Shown: positions 1 to 11,478 of the stretch, in pieces
Layout: the number at the start of each line of letters is the position of its first letter
How positions within the stretch are numbered: position 1 is the first letter of the stretch
From: Closterium sp. NIES-65
Taxonomy: Eukaryota > Streptophyta > Zygnematophyceae > Desmidiales > Closteriaceae
DNA: 64,000 bases
Assembly (NCBI GenBank): GCA_948144175.1
Contig: CANXME010001269.1
Location: forward strand, 685,001-749,000
Direction of reading: 5' to 3'
The notes under the pieces: generated by a model
Databases searched by the model: none
Told to the model about the DNA's origin: nothing
Seen by the model: the letters and a program-made list of their open reading frames with translations, nothing else
Made by a program: the position numbers and the translations under genes

Positions 1-3000
1 GCAGAGAAGTGTCGGAGCGCAGAAACAGCGACGGGTCGGCAGTAGAGGGAGCAAACCCAAGAGCCGCAAGTGTAGTCCTTAGTGTGTCGTGCCACTCACG
101 CGGTGCATGGCGTAGACCGTAGACTGGCCGCCGGAGGCTCCACTGGGTGCCAGGAGGAAAAGTCCGAGTGAAGCCAGGTGAGCGGCGTAGCCAGATCTCC
201 TCGTGCAGGCTGCCCTGCATGAAAGCAGTGCTGAAGTCAAGATAGTGTAGCTCGTAGTCATGGTGAGAAGCTACGTGCAGCAGTACCCAAAGAGTGGTCA
301 TCTTCGGGGTGGGAGAGAAGGTCTGAAAGTAGTCAACTCCCTACCGCTGACAGAAGCCACGAGCCACGTAACGCGCCTTGAAGACATGCGGAGAACCCGG
401 TGGCCGCTTCACCCTGAAAATCCACATGCCACTGACGATGTTTGCCCCAGGAGGGGGAACAGCGTCAACGTAGGTGCCTGTGGACTTCCAGGAAGCCATC
501 TCTGCGTCCATAGCTGCCTGCCACTAAGAGGAGTAGGGACCCTCTATCGCCTCCGCGTAAGAGCGCGGAGTCGGGATGTCAAGTGCATCCGGGTCTCCCT
601 CAGGGGTAAGCCGTACGCATACAAGATGAGGTGAAGCAGCGGCCAAGCACTGGAAATCCTCCTGCCTGTCCTCAAGGACGTCCGTGCCAAGGGCACACTC
701 ACCCCCGACGGACGGAGGACAGACAGCCTCAGACTCAGCAACAAGAGTGGCGGCGTAGTCTAGGCGACAGCGAGCAGCAAAGTCGACGAGCTCAGCAACT
801 AGGGCAGACGCAGCAGTGGACTCAAAGGAAGGGTCAGTGACAACAGTAGCAAGGAGACGCGTGACCGTAGGACTGGCAGCACGAAGAGAGTCCGACTCTG
901 GGTCGGCAAGAGCAGGAAGAGAAGACTCAGGAGGAGAAGGCAAAGGGGCACGCAGAGGAGCAGTGGACGGACACAGAGACATCCGGTGCGTGCCAGGGAC
1001 AGGAGGAGGACGCTGACGCGAACCGCGACCACTAGTGCGAGTAGCACGGATAGGCAACGCAGGGCAAGACGCAGGCTCAAGACGCTCAGCAAGACCTCCA
1101 GTAGGACTAGTGTAGGGAGGCGGAGCAGGCAGTGGGGAGGCCGGCTGTAACTGTAACTGTGACGGGACAGGCTTTGGACACTTTGAGGGAGGAGGAGGAC
1201 CAGTAGAAGGCGGGAGACCAAGAACCTGCTGAAGGAGCGGAACGAAGTACGGCCGAGGCCGCGCGGCGACTCCAGACACAGCAGGGACAGCACCAGTACC
1301 CCCAGCGGCAGCACCAGCACTAGCAGCACCTCCAGCTCGAGTACCTCCAGCAGCACTAGTCGCACCCCTAGCAGGACCGCCTCCAGGACCGACAGCAGTA
1401 GCCTCAGCACCACCACCCTCAACAGCTCCAGCTCCAGAAGTACCCGTAGGCCCAGCAGCTCCAGTACTCCCCGTACGAGCACCTCCGGAACCCGCGGCAC
1501 CAGCACCCTCAACATCAGCAGAACCTCCAGTACCCGCAGCACCTCCAGCTCGAGCAGCTTGCCTCCAGCGCCGGCCAAACCACTCACGCAGCTCCTGTGG
1601 AGAGAGTGGCTCCCGGCAAGACGAAGCACCCGAAGAACCGCCAGGCACAGCACCGCCAGACGCCACACGAGCAGGCCCAGCTCCTGCAGGCTCAGCACCT
1701 CCAGGCGTAGCACCCCCAGGCTCAGCACCCCTAGGCTCAGCACCCCAAGGCGTAGCACCCCCAGGCTCAGCACCCCCAAACCCAGCACCCCCAGGCTCAG
1801 CACCCCCAGTCGTAGTACCCTCAGGCTCAACACCCCCAGGAGTAGCACCCACATGCTCAGCACCCCCAGAGTCAGCACCCCCAGGCTCAGCACCCTTAGC
1901 AGCACCAGAGTCACCAGCGACCTCGACAGGCTCAACAGCGTCTACCTGGGAATCACCTGAAGGGGCAGGACCCTGGGGGGAAGGGGGTCTACCGGGGGGG
2001 GACCTGGCACAAGGAAGAACGGTGGCGGGGGGAGGGACGGAGTGCGGTAGGGGAAGAGACGGTAGTAGGGGACCGACTCGTCGAATGTGACGTCCTGGGA
2101 GGACAGAACACAACGAGAGGTGGGGTGGTAGAACTGCCACCCTGGCGCGTTAGGGGGGAAACCCAGGAAGACGCAAGGAGCAACACGAGGGGACAGATTG
2201 TCCGTAGACAAGTCGCGGACAAACGCCCGAGATCCCTAGATACGGAACGCCGACGCATCGCCAACTTTCCCCGTCCACAGCAAAGCTGGGGAGGTCTCCG
2301 GCATGGAGACCCTGGGCTGAAGGTTGATCTGATGCGGCACGTACAGGACCGCAAACGGCCATAGAAAATGGGGGGCAGCCGCATGCATCATGGACGTACG
2401 GGCGACGTCCATGACTATGCCAATGCGGCGCTCAGCAATCCCATTTTGCTGTGGAGAGTCCGGAAGCGTGAAGGTCTGGCGGATGCCTCGTGCACGGCAG
2501 TAGGCTCGCAGAAGGCAAGAGGAGAACTCTCCGCCTCTGTCAGAGTGCAGACGCAGAACAGGAAAGTCCGAGCTGAAACTCCGCCTGAGCTGGAGACGAG
2601 CTGCGCGGATCCAGTCGATCAACAACTCAGTAACATCACCCTTGCTGCGCAAGGGGAAGACTGTGGGGTAACGCGAGTAGTCCTCAACCACCAGCAGGAA
2701 GTAGCGCTCGTGAACCTGTCCACGGACGCGGGCCGGGCCCCACACGTCCATGTGAAGCGTCTGCAGCGGGGCCTCTGTCGGAGGAAACTGGGAGGAGTGA
2801 GGGGCAGCCCACTGCCGCCCCTCAACACAGGGGACGCAGGTAGGACCAGGCCCCGGAGGAAGGGGAGGGAGAGACCGGGGAAGACCAGAGACAAGGACAC
2901 GGGAGGCCATGCTTTGGAGACGAAGCAGGGAGGGGTGACCAAGGCGGTGGTGCCAGAGGAGAGTCTCGTGAGACAGGAGGCGACACGAGCAGGGGGCAGA

Positions 3001-4116
3001 CTCAGGACCAGATCTGGACGCTGCAGCAAACACCTAACCCGACGCAGCTACCTGACTAGACGCAATGACTCGAGGAGACGCAGTGGTCTGTGTGTACAGG
3101 CTCGACCGCGGCCGACGTGTAAACGTGGCCAGGTGTCGGCCTGTCCGAGCGTCCGTGCAGTGGGTCACCTGCTGACTCGCAGGAGTGAACTGGTGCACCC
3201 CCGCATCCTGTAGGTGAGCACCACTCACCAAGTTCGTAGAGAACGAGGGGAGGTAACGACCAGACAGGGGGCCAGAAGGGGCCGCCGGACACGGGAGGAC
3301 AGTGGAGAAGTGAGCAAGGACAGGACCCCCAGAGGGGTCTGCCAGAGAGACTGCAACTGGCCAACCAAGCAGCGAGAGTGTGGTGCGGTCTCGAAAGAAG
3401 GAGCGAGAAGCCCCCGAGTCTAGAGTGAAGGTGTGGGAGGCCGAAGCCGACACAGTACCTGAGAGCGCAGACTCACCAGCACCTGAGGAAGCAGACGCAC
3501 TAGCACCTAGAGCAGCAGCCTCGCTAGTACCAAGAGCAGCAGCCTCACCAGCACCTAGATCAGCAGTCTCAATGCCCGGGTTGGGCGGAAAACACCGGTA
3601 ACAGTCACCCTCATCACTAATAGTCACAGCATACATAGCAGTAAGAATACCATCAAAGTCAAGGTCAAAGATAGCTACCCCTGCCCTAGACAGCTCGCCC
3701 CAGCGAGGGATTTCATTGGCCTCAGGGAACTGGTGACGCCAAGCGTCCGTCAGGCGGCCAAAGCAGCGCTGGGTGGGGTGCGCACCCCCACACTGCTCAC
3801 CCGCACGGTCGCCGTTGCGCAGGATGTAGGTGCATGGACCAGTACCCCCACCCCGCTGGCGTGCAGCGTACCACTCACGGAGCTGCTGAGGGGGGGGGGA
3901 TGTCACGAGTGCGCTGTTGCTGCTGCTGCTGGCGCTGACCACCACCGGAGCCAACCCTCTGCGCAGCGCCACCCCGACCAGCCCCACCTCTTCTGCCTCC
4001 GCCTCCTCCTCCGCCGCCACCTCCGCCACCTCCGCCCCCACCTCCACCGCCGCCTCCGCCTCTGCCTCCACTGCCGCCACCAACACCTCCACCCACGCCA
4101 CCACTCCCACTACCAC
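1..4116 (-). pseudogene. Element A polyprotein, downstream part (finger, protease, integrase, RT start)
   Basis: Read leftwards: Gly-rich tract and poly-Q (about 4110-3910), the C-X13-C-X3-H-X4-C finger (about 3840-3770), protease with D-S-G-A-S-R-S-F-F (about 3395), GAG-pre-integrase with H-H-R-L-G-H (about 2950), integrase core with MDVWGP, HSDRGGEF and NGIAERR (about 2760-2420), the A-E-P-G-G repeat linker (about 1905-1650) and the start of RT (from about 540). Breaks: frame change at a 10-G run (3890-3899), TAG at 3034-3036 where relatives have Gln, TAG just left of 2236 where relatives have Trp, a frameshift near 1975, TAG at 524-526 for Gln and another for Gln near 340. The RT catalytic region is outside the window. 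Confidence 0.9.
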
Positions 4117-4121
4117 CCCCA

Positions 4122-4951
4122 TGTTATAGACACAGTAGGCTCCAATGTGCCTAAAACGAAAGATAGAGTGCACAGTCGGATTTCTGCACAGCTGCTTCAA
4201 ACGTTCATAGCGTTTTGGTCACAGCTTCAAATGACTTGATTCAACTTGGATCTGGAGCGCCTTATTGTCGCCTACAATAGGCAATTTAGATCGCACGATT
4301 TGACCAAGTATTGACGACACAGGGTTGGTTTGAACGAACGGCACTATGGCAGCCACTATGGTCTTAGAACACAAGATAGGAAGAGTTAGGAAGAGTTACG
4401 AGTTGGGAATGACTCCCAGCTCCTACAAACCCCAAGAGCCGAGGTACAGTGATGTGGAAAAGTGCCACACTGTCCCCAACCACGAAGGGTCTCGAAACTA
4501 CCCTTCACTAGGGCCTACACCAAGTGAAATGTTACACTACACAAAGTAATGTAACTATCTTCAATATCTTGAGGTGTACCCTTTTGGCGAGCTTTGAAAT
4601 CACTTGTGGATTGACACCAAGGCTCGGCTCTTCATCACAAACTCATCCTTGAGTTCTTGATGGGTCTGCTGCACACACCTGCGACACACCGAACGTTCGA
4701 CACAGGACAAAAGAGAAACCGCGCACGACAAAATAGAAACCGCGCGCGAGACACAAACGACCACGTAACACGCGTCTAGCGATAACTCGCTATTGACTCG
4801 ACACATACACTCGACATCATGACTCAACATTCACACACAATTATAAGCATTAAATATATATTATCTCATGCCCTTATACCATTCCATAGACACACACACA
4901 TGCACGCACACGGACAACAAGCCGAGTGCAAACCATAGGGTTGCACCAACA
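4122..4951 (-). repeat. Element B 3' LTR
   Basis: 830-bp LTR; its partner is 9796-10625 at a constant offset of 5,674 bp. In the element's orientation it starts TGTTGGTGCAACC and ends CTATAACA. I counted five substitutions against the 5' LTR, near 4193, 4336, 4390, 4460 and 4877. The short ORFs inside it are identical in both LTRs and look non-coding. Confidence 0.96.
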
Positions 4952-4961
4952 AACTCCCCCT
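4952..4961 (-). promoter_or_regulatory. Element B polypurine tract
   Basis: Immediately upstream of the 3' LTR in element orientation is GGGGGAGTT, the usual position and composition of the plus-strand priming tract of copia elements. Confidence 0.8.
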
Positions 4962-5027
4962 CGGATTGTTGGCCTTAGGATGTGTTGCTCTGTCAGTTCA
5001 GAGCCATCCCAGCCAGCTTGCAACACT

Positions 5028-6008
5028 TCAATGCTGCTGCTCCACCAGCCTCTTGGTCATCATGTCAGCCGGCTGCCCCGTGGTCTTCACGTAGCGCAAC
5101 TCAACTTCACCCGCGGTTACCATGCTCCTCGTCCAATGCCACTTCACCCTCATGTGCTTCGTGAGTCCATGCAACACAGGGTTCTTAGCAAGAGCAATGG
5201 CACCCTGGCTGTCACAATACAGTGGGGTAGGTCCTTGCTGCTCCTCCCCCAATTCAGCCAACAAACGCCGCTGCCACACAATCTCCCGTACGGCACGGAA
5301 GAGTGCCATGTATTCGGACTCCACCGAGCTCAAAGCTTGGTCAACCTGCTTCTTGCTCTCCCAAGCAGATGGGCTTCCACCAACACAGCATATGAAGCCT
5401 CCCACACTTGTCATGTCCTCTGGTTCTGATGCATATGAAGCATCCGAGTAGGCGGTGAGGAACAAACGCCCGGGTTCAACACCATCCGCGCCCTTTTGGC
5501 GCCTTTGTGCCGCCGCCGAGTATTGCAGCCCAACGGTCGGTGTTTGGCCAAGATACTTGGACACCCTCATTCCAGCTGCTACCTGCTCCTCATTAGGGCA
5601 TTGCACAACCCTAGCCAGCTGCCCGGTAGCAAACGCGACGTCCGGTCGGGTGTTTACCGCCGCATACATGAGGCTGCCCACCAACGAGTGAAATCGGCGC
5701 CTCTCCTCTTCTCCAACGCTCTCCTCCTCTGGCCCCTTCACACACTTGAACCCAGAGGGAAAGGGAGTAGCCACATGACCTTCACTCTGGCCGAAGTTGG
5801 CAGCCAACGCCTCCAGGTACTTCCGTTGGTGCACTCGCATGCTCCGCTTCTCCACGTCTCATTCGATGTGGAGCCCAAGGTAGAAGTTCACGTCACCAAG
5901 GGACTTGCACTTGAACTTGTCATGCAGCTTCAGCATCACCTCCTTCACAAGGTCAGAGGAGGGTGAGAATATGAGAATGTCATCCACATAAACCACCATG
6001 AAGCTCCT
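5028..6008 (-). pseudogene. Element B pol, C-terminal part: end of RT and RNase H
   Basis: This continues the main frame after a TAG at 6009-6011. It opens with the RT catalytic motif (MVVYVDDILIF), has a second in-frame stop, TGA, at 5859-5861 (probably from CGA), then the RT tail and RNase H. RNase H features visible are YSDASYAS, SSVESEYMAL, YCDSQGAIAL and TKHMRVKWHW. The frame ends at the TGA at 5028-5030. Translation past both stops would be needed for a working polymerase, so this copy is probably defective, but only by two point changes. Confidence 0.9.
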
Positions 6009-9000
6009 CTACTCCCCCTCGCCAAGCATGAACAAGGAGTGATCGGCCGTTGAGGGAGTGAAGCCGATCTCCTCCAACACTTCGCGCAGCTTCATGTACC
6101 ATTGCCTAGGGGCCTGCTTCAGCCCATAGAGGGCCTTCTTCAGCTTCCACACTCTGCCACTACCATCATCAAACCCCTCTGGCTGTGCCATAAAAATCTC
6201 CTCCTCAAGGATGCCGTTAAGGAATGCCGTCACAATGTCCATTTGCTTCACCACCCATCCTTTGATGGCGGCTCCCGCGAATAGGGTTCGCAGCGTCGTC
6301 GGCTTCACCACAGGGGCAAACAGCTCCTTGAAGTCCACCTTCTCCTTCTGCTGGTACCCCTTGGCTACAAGCCTAGACTTGTAACGCTCGATCTTGCCGT
6401 CGGCATCCGACTTGATTTTGAAGAGCCACTTGGACGTTATCGCCGTACGCCCCTCCGGTAGCTCCACCAATTCAAACGTGTCATTCTCCTCGATGCTCTT
6501 CAGCTCACTCTCCAAAGCCTTCTTCCACTCCTCAGCATCACTACTCTCCAAAGCCTCCTTGAGAGTTGCTGGTTCTCCCGGCATCTCCACCGGAGAGAAG
6601 AACGCGAAGGCACACTCCTCGTAGTCACTCTCCTCATCGTCTCCGACCATCATTGCCGCTCCGGCCAGGGCTGTCTTGCCTTGCTTTCCAAGTGCATCAT
6701 AGGTCAGCCTATTAGGGGGTTGAACTCTCCTCTTCCCCCTTCCTTCCTCCTCAGCTGCAGCGACTTGAAGGCCTTGGCGTTGCTGCGGTGTGGCTCGATT
6801 CCGTGGAGAACTCGTGGTACGGGAAGGGAGTGACGGTGCACGCTCACTCACTTGCTGCACCTCCTCATCTTCTTCCTCTGCATCAGTGGCCTCCTCTCCC
6901 CCTTTCACAAGGGAGGATTGCCTCGTGGTTGTGCTGCCACTGCTCAGCTCCAAAGGCAGCTCCACATGCTCCAAACCGGAACTCTTCACCTCCCCAAACC
7001 GCACGCCTATCTTTGCCTCATTCTCCGCCTTCCAATCCTTGTACATGAAGTTCTCCATGAACTTGCAGTCCCTGCTCACCAAGAACTTCTTGGTGAATGG
7101 GTCCCAAAGAAGCCATCCCTTGCTGTTTTGAGCCATGCCCAAGTGCACGGCCCACACCGCCTTGGCACCAAGCTTGTTGTGCCGAAGATGCTTAGGCACA
7201 AGCGCCATGCACATGCACCCGAACACCCGAAGCATATCCACCTTTGGCTTCCTTCCTAGCCACTCCACATAGGGCACCCATTTGTCTGCTCCCACATGAG
7301 TCAAGGCTCTGTTCTTGGCCACACATGCGCTCCGCACCGCATCAGGCCAGAAATAGTCGGGTAGCCCGGCTTCAATGAGCAACCCGCGTGCCGCCTCCGT
7401 GATTGTGCGGTTCGCTCGCTCAGCGATGCCGTTCATTGCAGGGGAGTATGGCATGGTGAGGGAGTGTCGAATACCATTCTTCTTCAGCCACAACCCAAAC
7501 TCCTTGCTCAGGAACTCTCCCCCTCGATCGGTGCGGATTGACTTGACTAGACGGTCTTGTTGCCGCTCCACCATCGGGAACCAATCCGCCTTCAACGTTT
7601 CAGCCACGTCGCTCTTCTTGGCCAGCACGTACACCCAAGTCATACGGGTGTAGACGTCAACAATAGTGAGGAAGTACTCAGCTCCAGCAGCTCCAAGCTT
7701 CAGGGGGCCCACCACGTCCATCACCACCTCATCAAGTGGTGCCTTAGCCGTTGCCTCCGAACTAGAGAATGGGAAACGGGTGAACTTGGCTTGCATGCAC
7801 GTCGGGCAGCCAAGTACCTCATCGGGCTCCCCCTTCACACGTATGCCAGCAACCATCTCATTCTTCACTAGCTGCTGCAAGATGGGCAGGGCCACATGCC
7901 CCATGCGCCGATGCAAGGTGAGCCAATCACACTCCCCCGTAGCCGAAGTTGGATTGGAGAATGCCGCGCTCGCAATAGCGCCCCACATACTCTCTCCGTA
8001 GTCCTCCTCCGCTGTTGCCTCGGGGTTCTCCTCACCCTTTTGCTGCTCCTTGGTTGCTGCACCACTCTCCTTAGGTTCACTGAACTTGCTGGTCCCTCCA
8101 AGATTGCACTTCTTGGACTCCTTCTCCTTAGCGCGACCGTCCGCGCAATCGCCGCTACCAACCGCTCCACCTTTAGTGCTGACGCTTGCTGCCACTTGCC
8201 TCTCCTTAGGCATTGGGACCACAGGGATCTGCCACATCTCGTTGTAGACATCTCTGTCCTCATGAAGGTCCCAAAGAATCCGATCGCCAAGCCTTGCGGT
8301 GTAGGTCTTGGCTCCCTTCGAGTTAGTGTCCATGCCGGCCTTTGCCAACCGCCGCACGGAAATCAGGTTTGCAGCAAGGCTGGGCACCCAAAGCACGTTC
8401 TTGAGGCCCACCATCTTCCCATCAGCACCCTTGAACATGGCCTTCCCCATGCCTTTCACCTCTGCTCGCTGCCCCAAAGCCGATGTGACATGCTTCACCG
8501 GTGACGGCTCGAGTTCGGTGAGCAAGTCCGGGCGAGGTGTCATGCTATAGGTAGCGCCACTATCAATCACCCAATAGTCCAGGGGGTGTAGGGTCACCTT
8601 CCCCACAGCTGCTGGCTCCTCAAAGCCTTCATCCTTCTCTGGACCAGCCGGTACTTGCGTCGACACGAAGTAGAATAGACCCGGGTATCGATCGTCGCTC
8701 GGGTCCTTGTCGTTGTCTCCGCTCTTCATGTTTGCAGCTCCGCCACCGCGACCGCCACGGCCTCCACGGCCTCTTCCTCTCCCTCCTCCTGCTCCTCTAC
8801 CCTCTTGGCCTTGAGCAGGGGTCCAACCATCAGGGAGTTTGTAGCAGTCGCGCCACATGTGTCCGCTCTTGTGGCAATAGTGACACTCGCCGTCGAATCG
8901 GCCGCGACCGCGTCCGTAGTTCTTCTCGTCGCTGCCGTAACCGCCACTCCCACGGCCTCCGCCGAAGTTGCTGCCACCAAACCTTCCTCCCCCTCGTCCT

Positions 9001-9761
9001 CTGCCTCTTCCTCGACCATATCCACGGCCGATGCTCGCTGCCCCAGCGCCATCCGCACTCGCCAATTCACGGCGGCGGAAATCCTCTTGAAGGATAGCTC
9101 GCTTCACGTCTTCAAGCGAGAGGCGGGGCAAGTCACGATTAAGGTTGATGATGAGCGAGGACCATGACTCCGGGAGTAGGGCCAGCAACTTGGTCTTCTT
9201 TTGGAGCTCACTATAGTTCAAATCAGCTCCCTCAAGCCGCGTCAACAAGTCGAAGAATTTCTGCACCCCTTCTTCAACCGCTTCATCCTCTTCAATTCGT
9301 AACGTCGCCATTTGCCGTTCCAACACCACAGCTACCGCCGCTGTTGCAGAAACGTGTACACCCTTGAGAGCAGCCCATGCTTTTGGTCCCTTCTCTGGTT
9401 CACGCTGGAAGGGCTTGATGTGACGGATTTGGCTGCTCCCCAACGCTTGCCCAAGTAGGAGGTAGCCTTGTGCGCTCTTCCGCACCCACGGGCTCTTCTC
9501 CGGGTCGTTCTCGGGACGCTTCTCCGTTCCTTCCATCACCTCCAGCAGGTCATAGTGGTCAAATATGTTCTCCATTCTGAAGGACCACTCAGCAAAGTTG
9601 TCACCATTGAACTTGTCAAGGCCAAACACTCTAGGCTCATCCCTAGATGGGCCAACACTTGGTTGCACGGGCGCCATGGCTGAGTCACGGGGTTGGCCTT
9701 GAGCTTGGGCTTCTCCTCTGCCACCAGCACCTCTGCCACCCCTTTCCTCAGGTCCAGCCAT
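6009..9761 (-). CDS. Element B gag-protease-integrase-RT (N-terminal 1,250 residues)
   Basis: The start chosen is the ATG at 9761 (MAGPEERGG); upstream in-frame codons overlap the PBS. Order by residue: gag of the plant copia (UBN2-like) kind with FNGDNFAEWSFRM (about 45-60), RG-rich stretch, CCHC knuckle C-X2-C-X4-H-X4-C (about 295-310), protease WVIDSGATYSM (about 400), GAG-pre-integrase LHRRMGH with CPTC (about 625-665), integrase core with MDVVGP, RTDRGGEF and NGIAERANRT (about 685-795), and RT from about 1085 with KARL-type fingers and VKQMDIVTAFLNG and ALYGLKQAPRQW. The frame stops at a TAG (6009-6011) just before the YVDD motif. The products would be a virus-like particle protein, aspartic protease, integrase and polymerase. 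Confidence 0.94.
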   Translation of the reverse strand: MAGPEERGGRGAGGRGEAQAQGQPRDSAMAPVQPSVGPSRDEPRVFGLDKFNGDNFAEWSFRMENIFDHYDLLEVMEGTEKRPENDPEKSPWVRKSAQGYLLLGQALGSSQIRHIKPFQREPEKGPKAWAALKGVHVSATAAVAVVLERQMATLRIEEDEAVEEGVQKFFDLLTRLEGADLNYSELQKKTKLLALLPESWSSLIINLNRDLPRLSLEDVKRAILQEDFRRRELASADGAGAASIGRGYGRGRGRGRGGGRFGGSNFGGGRGSGGYGSDEKNYGRGRGRFDGECHYCHKSGHMWRDCYKLPDGWTPAQGQEGRGAGGGRGRGRGGRGGRGGGAANMKSGDNDKDPSDDRYPGLFYFVSTQVPAGPEKDEGFEEPAAVGKVTLHPLDYWVIDSGATYSMTPRPDLLTELEPSPVKHVTSALGQRAEVKGMGKAMFKGADGKMVGLKNVLWVPSLAANLISVRRLAKAGMDTNSKGAKTYTARLGDRILWDLHEDRDVYNEMWQIPVVPMPKERQVAASVSTKGGAVGSGDCADGRAKEKESKKCNLGGTSKFSEPKESGAATKEQQKGEENPEATAEEDYGESMWGAIASAAFSNPTSATGECDWLTLHRRMGHVALPILQQLVKNEMVAGIRVKGEPDEVLGCPTCMQAKFTRFPFSSSEATAKAPLDEVVMDVVGPLKLGAAGAEYFLTIVDVYTRMTWVYVLAKKSDVAETLKADWFPMVERQQDRLVKSIRTDRGGEFLSKEFGLWLKKNGIRHSLTMPYSPAMNGIAERANRTITEAARGLLIEAGLPDYFWPDAVRSACVAKNRALTHVGADKWVPYVEWLGRKPKVDMLRVFGCMCMALVPKHLRHNKLGAKAVWAVHLGMAQNSKGWLLWDPFTKKFLVSRDCKFMENFMYKDWKAENEAKIGVRFGEVKSSGLEHVELPLELSSGSTTTRQSSLVKGGEEATDAEEEDEEVQQVSERAPSLPSRTTSSPRNRATPQQRQGLQVAAAEEEGRGKRRVQPPNRLTYDALGKQGKTALAGAAMMVGDDEESDYEECAFAFFSPVEMPGEPATLKEALESSDAEEWKKALESELKSIEENDTFELVELPEGRTAITSKWLFKIKSDADGKIERYKSRLVAKGYQQKEKVDFKELFAPVVKPTTLRTLFAGAAIKGWVVKQMDIVTAFLNGILEEEIFMAQPEGFDDGSGRVWKLKKALYGLKQAPRQWYMKLREVLEEIGFTPSTADHSLFMLGEGE

Positions 9762-9781
9762 TGTCGAAACTGCTCCGAGGG

Positions 9782-9793
9782 GCTCTGATACCA
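9782..9793 (-). promoter_or_regulatory. Element B primer-binding site
   Basis: TGGTATCAGAGC on the minus strand, two bases after the 5' LTR end. It is an exact match to the site complementary to the 3' end of plant initiator tRNA-Met, used by most copia elements. Confidence 0.93.
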
Positions 9794-9795
9794 CT

Positions 9796-10625
9796 TGTTA
9801 TAGACACAGTAGGCTCCAATGTGCCTAAAACGAAAGATAGAGTGCACAGTCGGATTTCTGCACAGCGGCTTCAAACGTTCATAGCGTTTTGGTCACAGCT
9901 TCAAATGACTTGATTCAACTTGGATCTGGAGCGCCTTATTGTCGCCTACAATAGGCAATTTAGATCGCACGATTTGACCAAGTATTGACGACACAGGGTT
10001 GGTTTGAACAAACGGCACTATGGCAGCCACTATGGTCTTAGAACACAAGATAGGAAGAGTTAAGAAGAGTTACGAGTTGGGAATGACTCCCAGCTCCTAC
10101 AAACCCCAAGAGCCGAGGTACAGTGATGTGGAACAGTGCCACACTGTCCCCAACCACGAAGGGTCTCGAAACTACCCTTCACTAGGGCCTACACCAAGTG
10201 AAATGTTACACTACACAAAGTAATGTAACTATCTTCAATATCTTGAGGTGTACCCTTTTGGCGAGCTTTGAAATCACTTGTGGATTGACACCAAGGCTCG
10301 GCTCTTCATCACAAACTCATCCTTGAGTTCTTGATGGGTCTGCTGCACACACCTGCGACACACCGAACGTTCGACACAGGACAAAAGAGAAACCGCGCAC
10401 GACAAAATAGAAACCGCGCGCGAGACACAAACGACCACGTAACACGCGTCTAGCGATAACTCGCTATTGACTCGACACATACACTCGACATCATGACTCA
10501 ACATTCACACACAATTATAAGCATTAAATATATATTATCTCATGCCCTCATACCATTCCATAGACACACACACATGCACGCACACGGACAACAAGCCGAG
10601 TGCAAACCATAGGGTTGCACCAACA
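9796..10625 (-). repeat. Element B 5' LTR
   Basis: 830-bp LTR, TG to CA in element orientation, adjacent to the PBS. It carries a TATA-like sequence near its outer third that would drive leftward transcription of the element. Confidence 0.96.
10525..10538 (-). promoter_or_regulatory. Probable TATA box of element B
   Basis: ATAATATATATTTA on the minus strand, the only strong TATA-like stretch in the LTR, about 90 bases in from the outer end and followed by the rest of the LTR. The equivalent in the 3' LTR is 4851-4864. Assigned by position and composition only. Confidence 0.55.
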
Positions 10626-10630
10626 CCCCA

Positions 10631-11478
10631 CCCCCTCCGCCGGCTCCACCGCCACCTCCACCACCCCCGCCAGCTCCTCCAGCGCCCTTGCCCCCCTTGC
10701 CCTTGCCTGTGCAGTGCTTCCCCGAAGGGGCAGACGCAGCGCCGACCGACTCGAAACCAACGAGGTCGGCCGCAGCAGCAGAAGCAACAGAGGGCAAGAG
10801 GAGGGAGGGAGAACACCCCTCAAAGACGGGGGTGCGGGGGTCACCACGAGAGCCTCCTACAGCGACTATGCTCTTCTCTGCTTCTAGGAGGGCCTTCTCG
10901 AGGAGGTCAACGGTGAGAGTGGTGGGGCAAACAGAGAGAAAGTGGTCCTTGAATACTCGGAGGGAGTCAGGGAGACGGGCGACTATGTAGTAGAGGGTGA
11001 TGTATATGGGGGGGGGGTTCTTGGCGCAGAGTTCAGCAGGAAGCACAGCGCGGTAGCGAGTGTCACTAGTGCGGAGGTGCGTAATGAGGTCAGTGACTGT
11101 GGGAAAGGCAGCAAGGTCAGGGAAGAGGTACGGTAGCACGAGGCGGCTCAGTGCGGCAGTGGCAGGGGAGGAGTAGCGCGCAACTACAGCGTCGTACAAG
11201 GTCTGAGCACTCTTGTACTGGCTAAAGTGCGCACGCTCAGAGGTAGGCAGGTGGCGACACACAGCAAGACGTGCAGCGGCATCGCGCGTGGCCCACTGTG
11301 AGCGAACAGTGGCGTCAGCATCAGCAGCGGGGGCAGGAGAGGCACCAGAAGTGAGGTCAAAGAGGGAGAGGCCGTCTGCCCTATCGTACTGTAAGAAAAG
11401 CTGCTGGTCATTTACCTAGACATCAAAGTCAATGGCCCTACCCTCAGCGTCAAAAGCGAGGACACTAGGGGTAGCCAT
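10631..11478 (-). pseudogene. Element A gag, N-terminal part
   Basis: ATG at 11478 begins MATPSVLAFDAEGRAIDF, matching gag of elements C and L. Codon 20 is TAG where C and L have Trp, in the context CTGG to CTAG. After that the frame stays open through the gag helical region (HLPTSERAHFSQYKSAQ, VVARYSS, DLITHLRTSDTRYRA) to the Gly-rich tract, where element B is inserted. It is distantly similar to the UBN2-type gag of plant copia elements and would form the particle shell if intact. Confidence 0.88.

Larger units (their letters stand above)
4122..10625 (-). mobile_element. Element B: young, near-intact Ty1/copia retrotransposon nested in element A
   Basis: A complete 6,504-bp element bounded by 830-bp direct repeats that start TG and end CA, flanked by a perfect 5-bp duplication cccca. 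I count 5 differences between the two LTRs (about 0.6 percent), so the insertion is recent. It carries a canonical PBS, a polypurine tract, a TATA-like promoter in the LTR and one long gag-pol frame with two stops. It belongs to a different family from all other elements here: long LTRs, CCHC zinc knuckle, typical plant copia gag, moderate GC. It is inserted in the Gly-rich tract of element A gag. Confidence 0.97.

Noticed and set aside
799..1935. 378-residue Leu/Val-rich minus-strand ORF overlapping the element A linker
   Set aside because: It is an alternate-frame reading of the GCTGAGCCTGGGGGT repeat; similar LGVLSL readings appear wherever the array occurs (C 18486, D 28407, L 61368).
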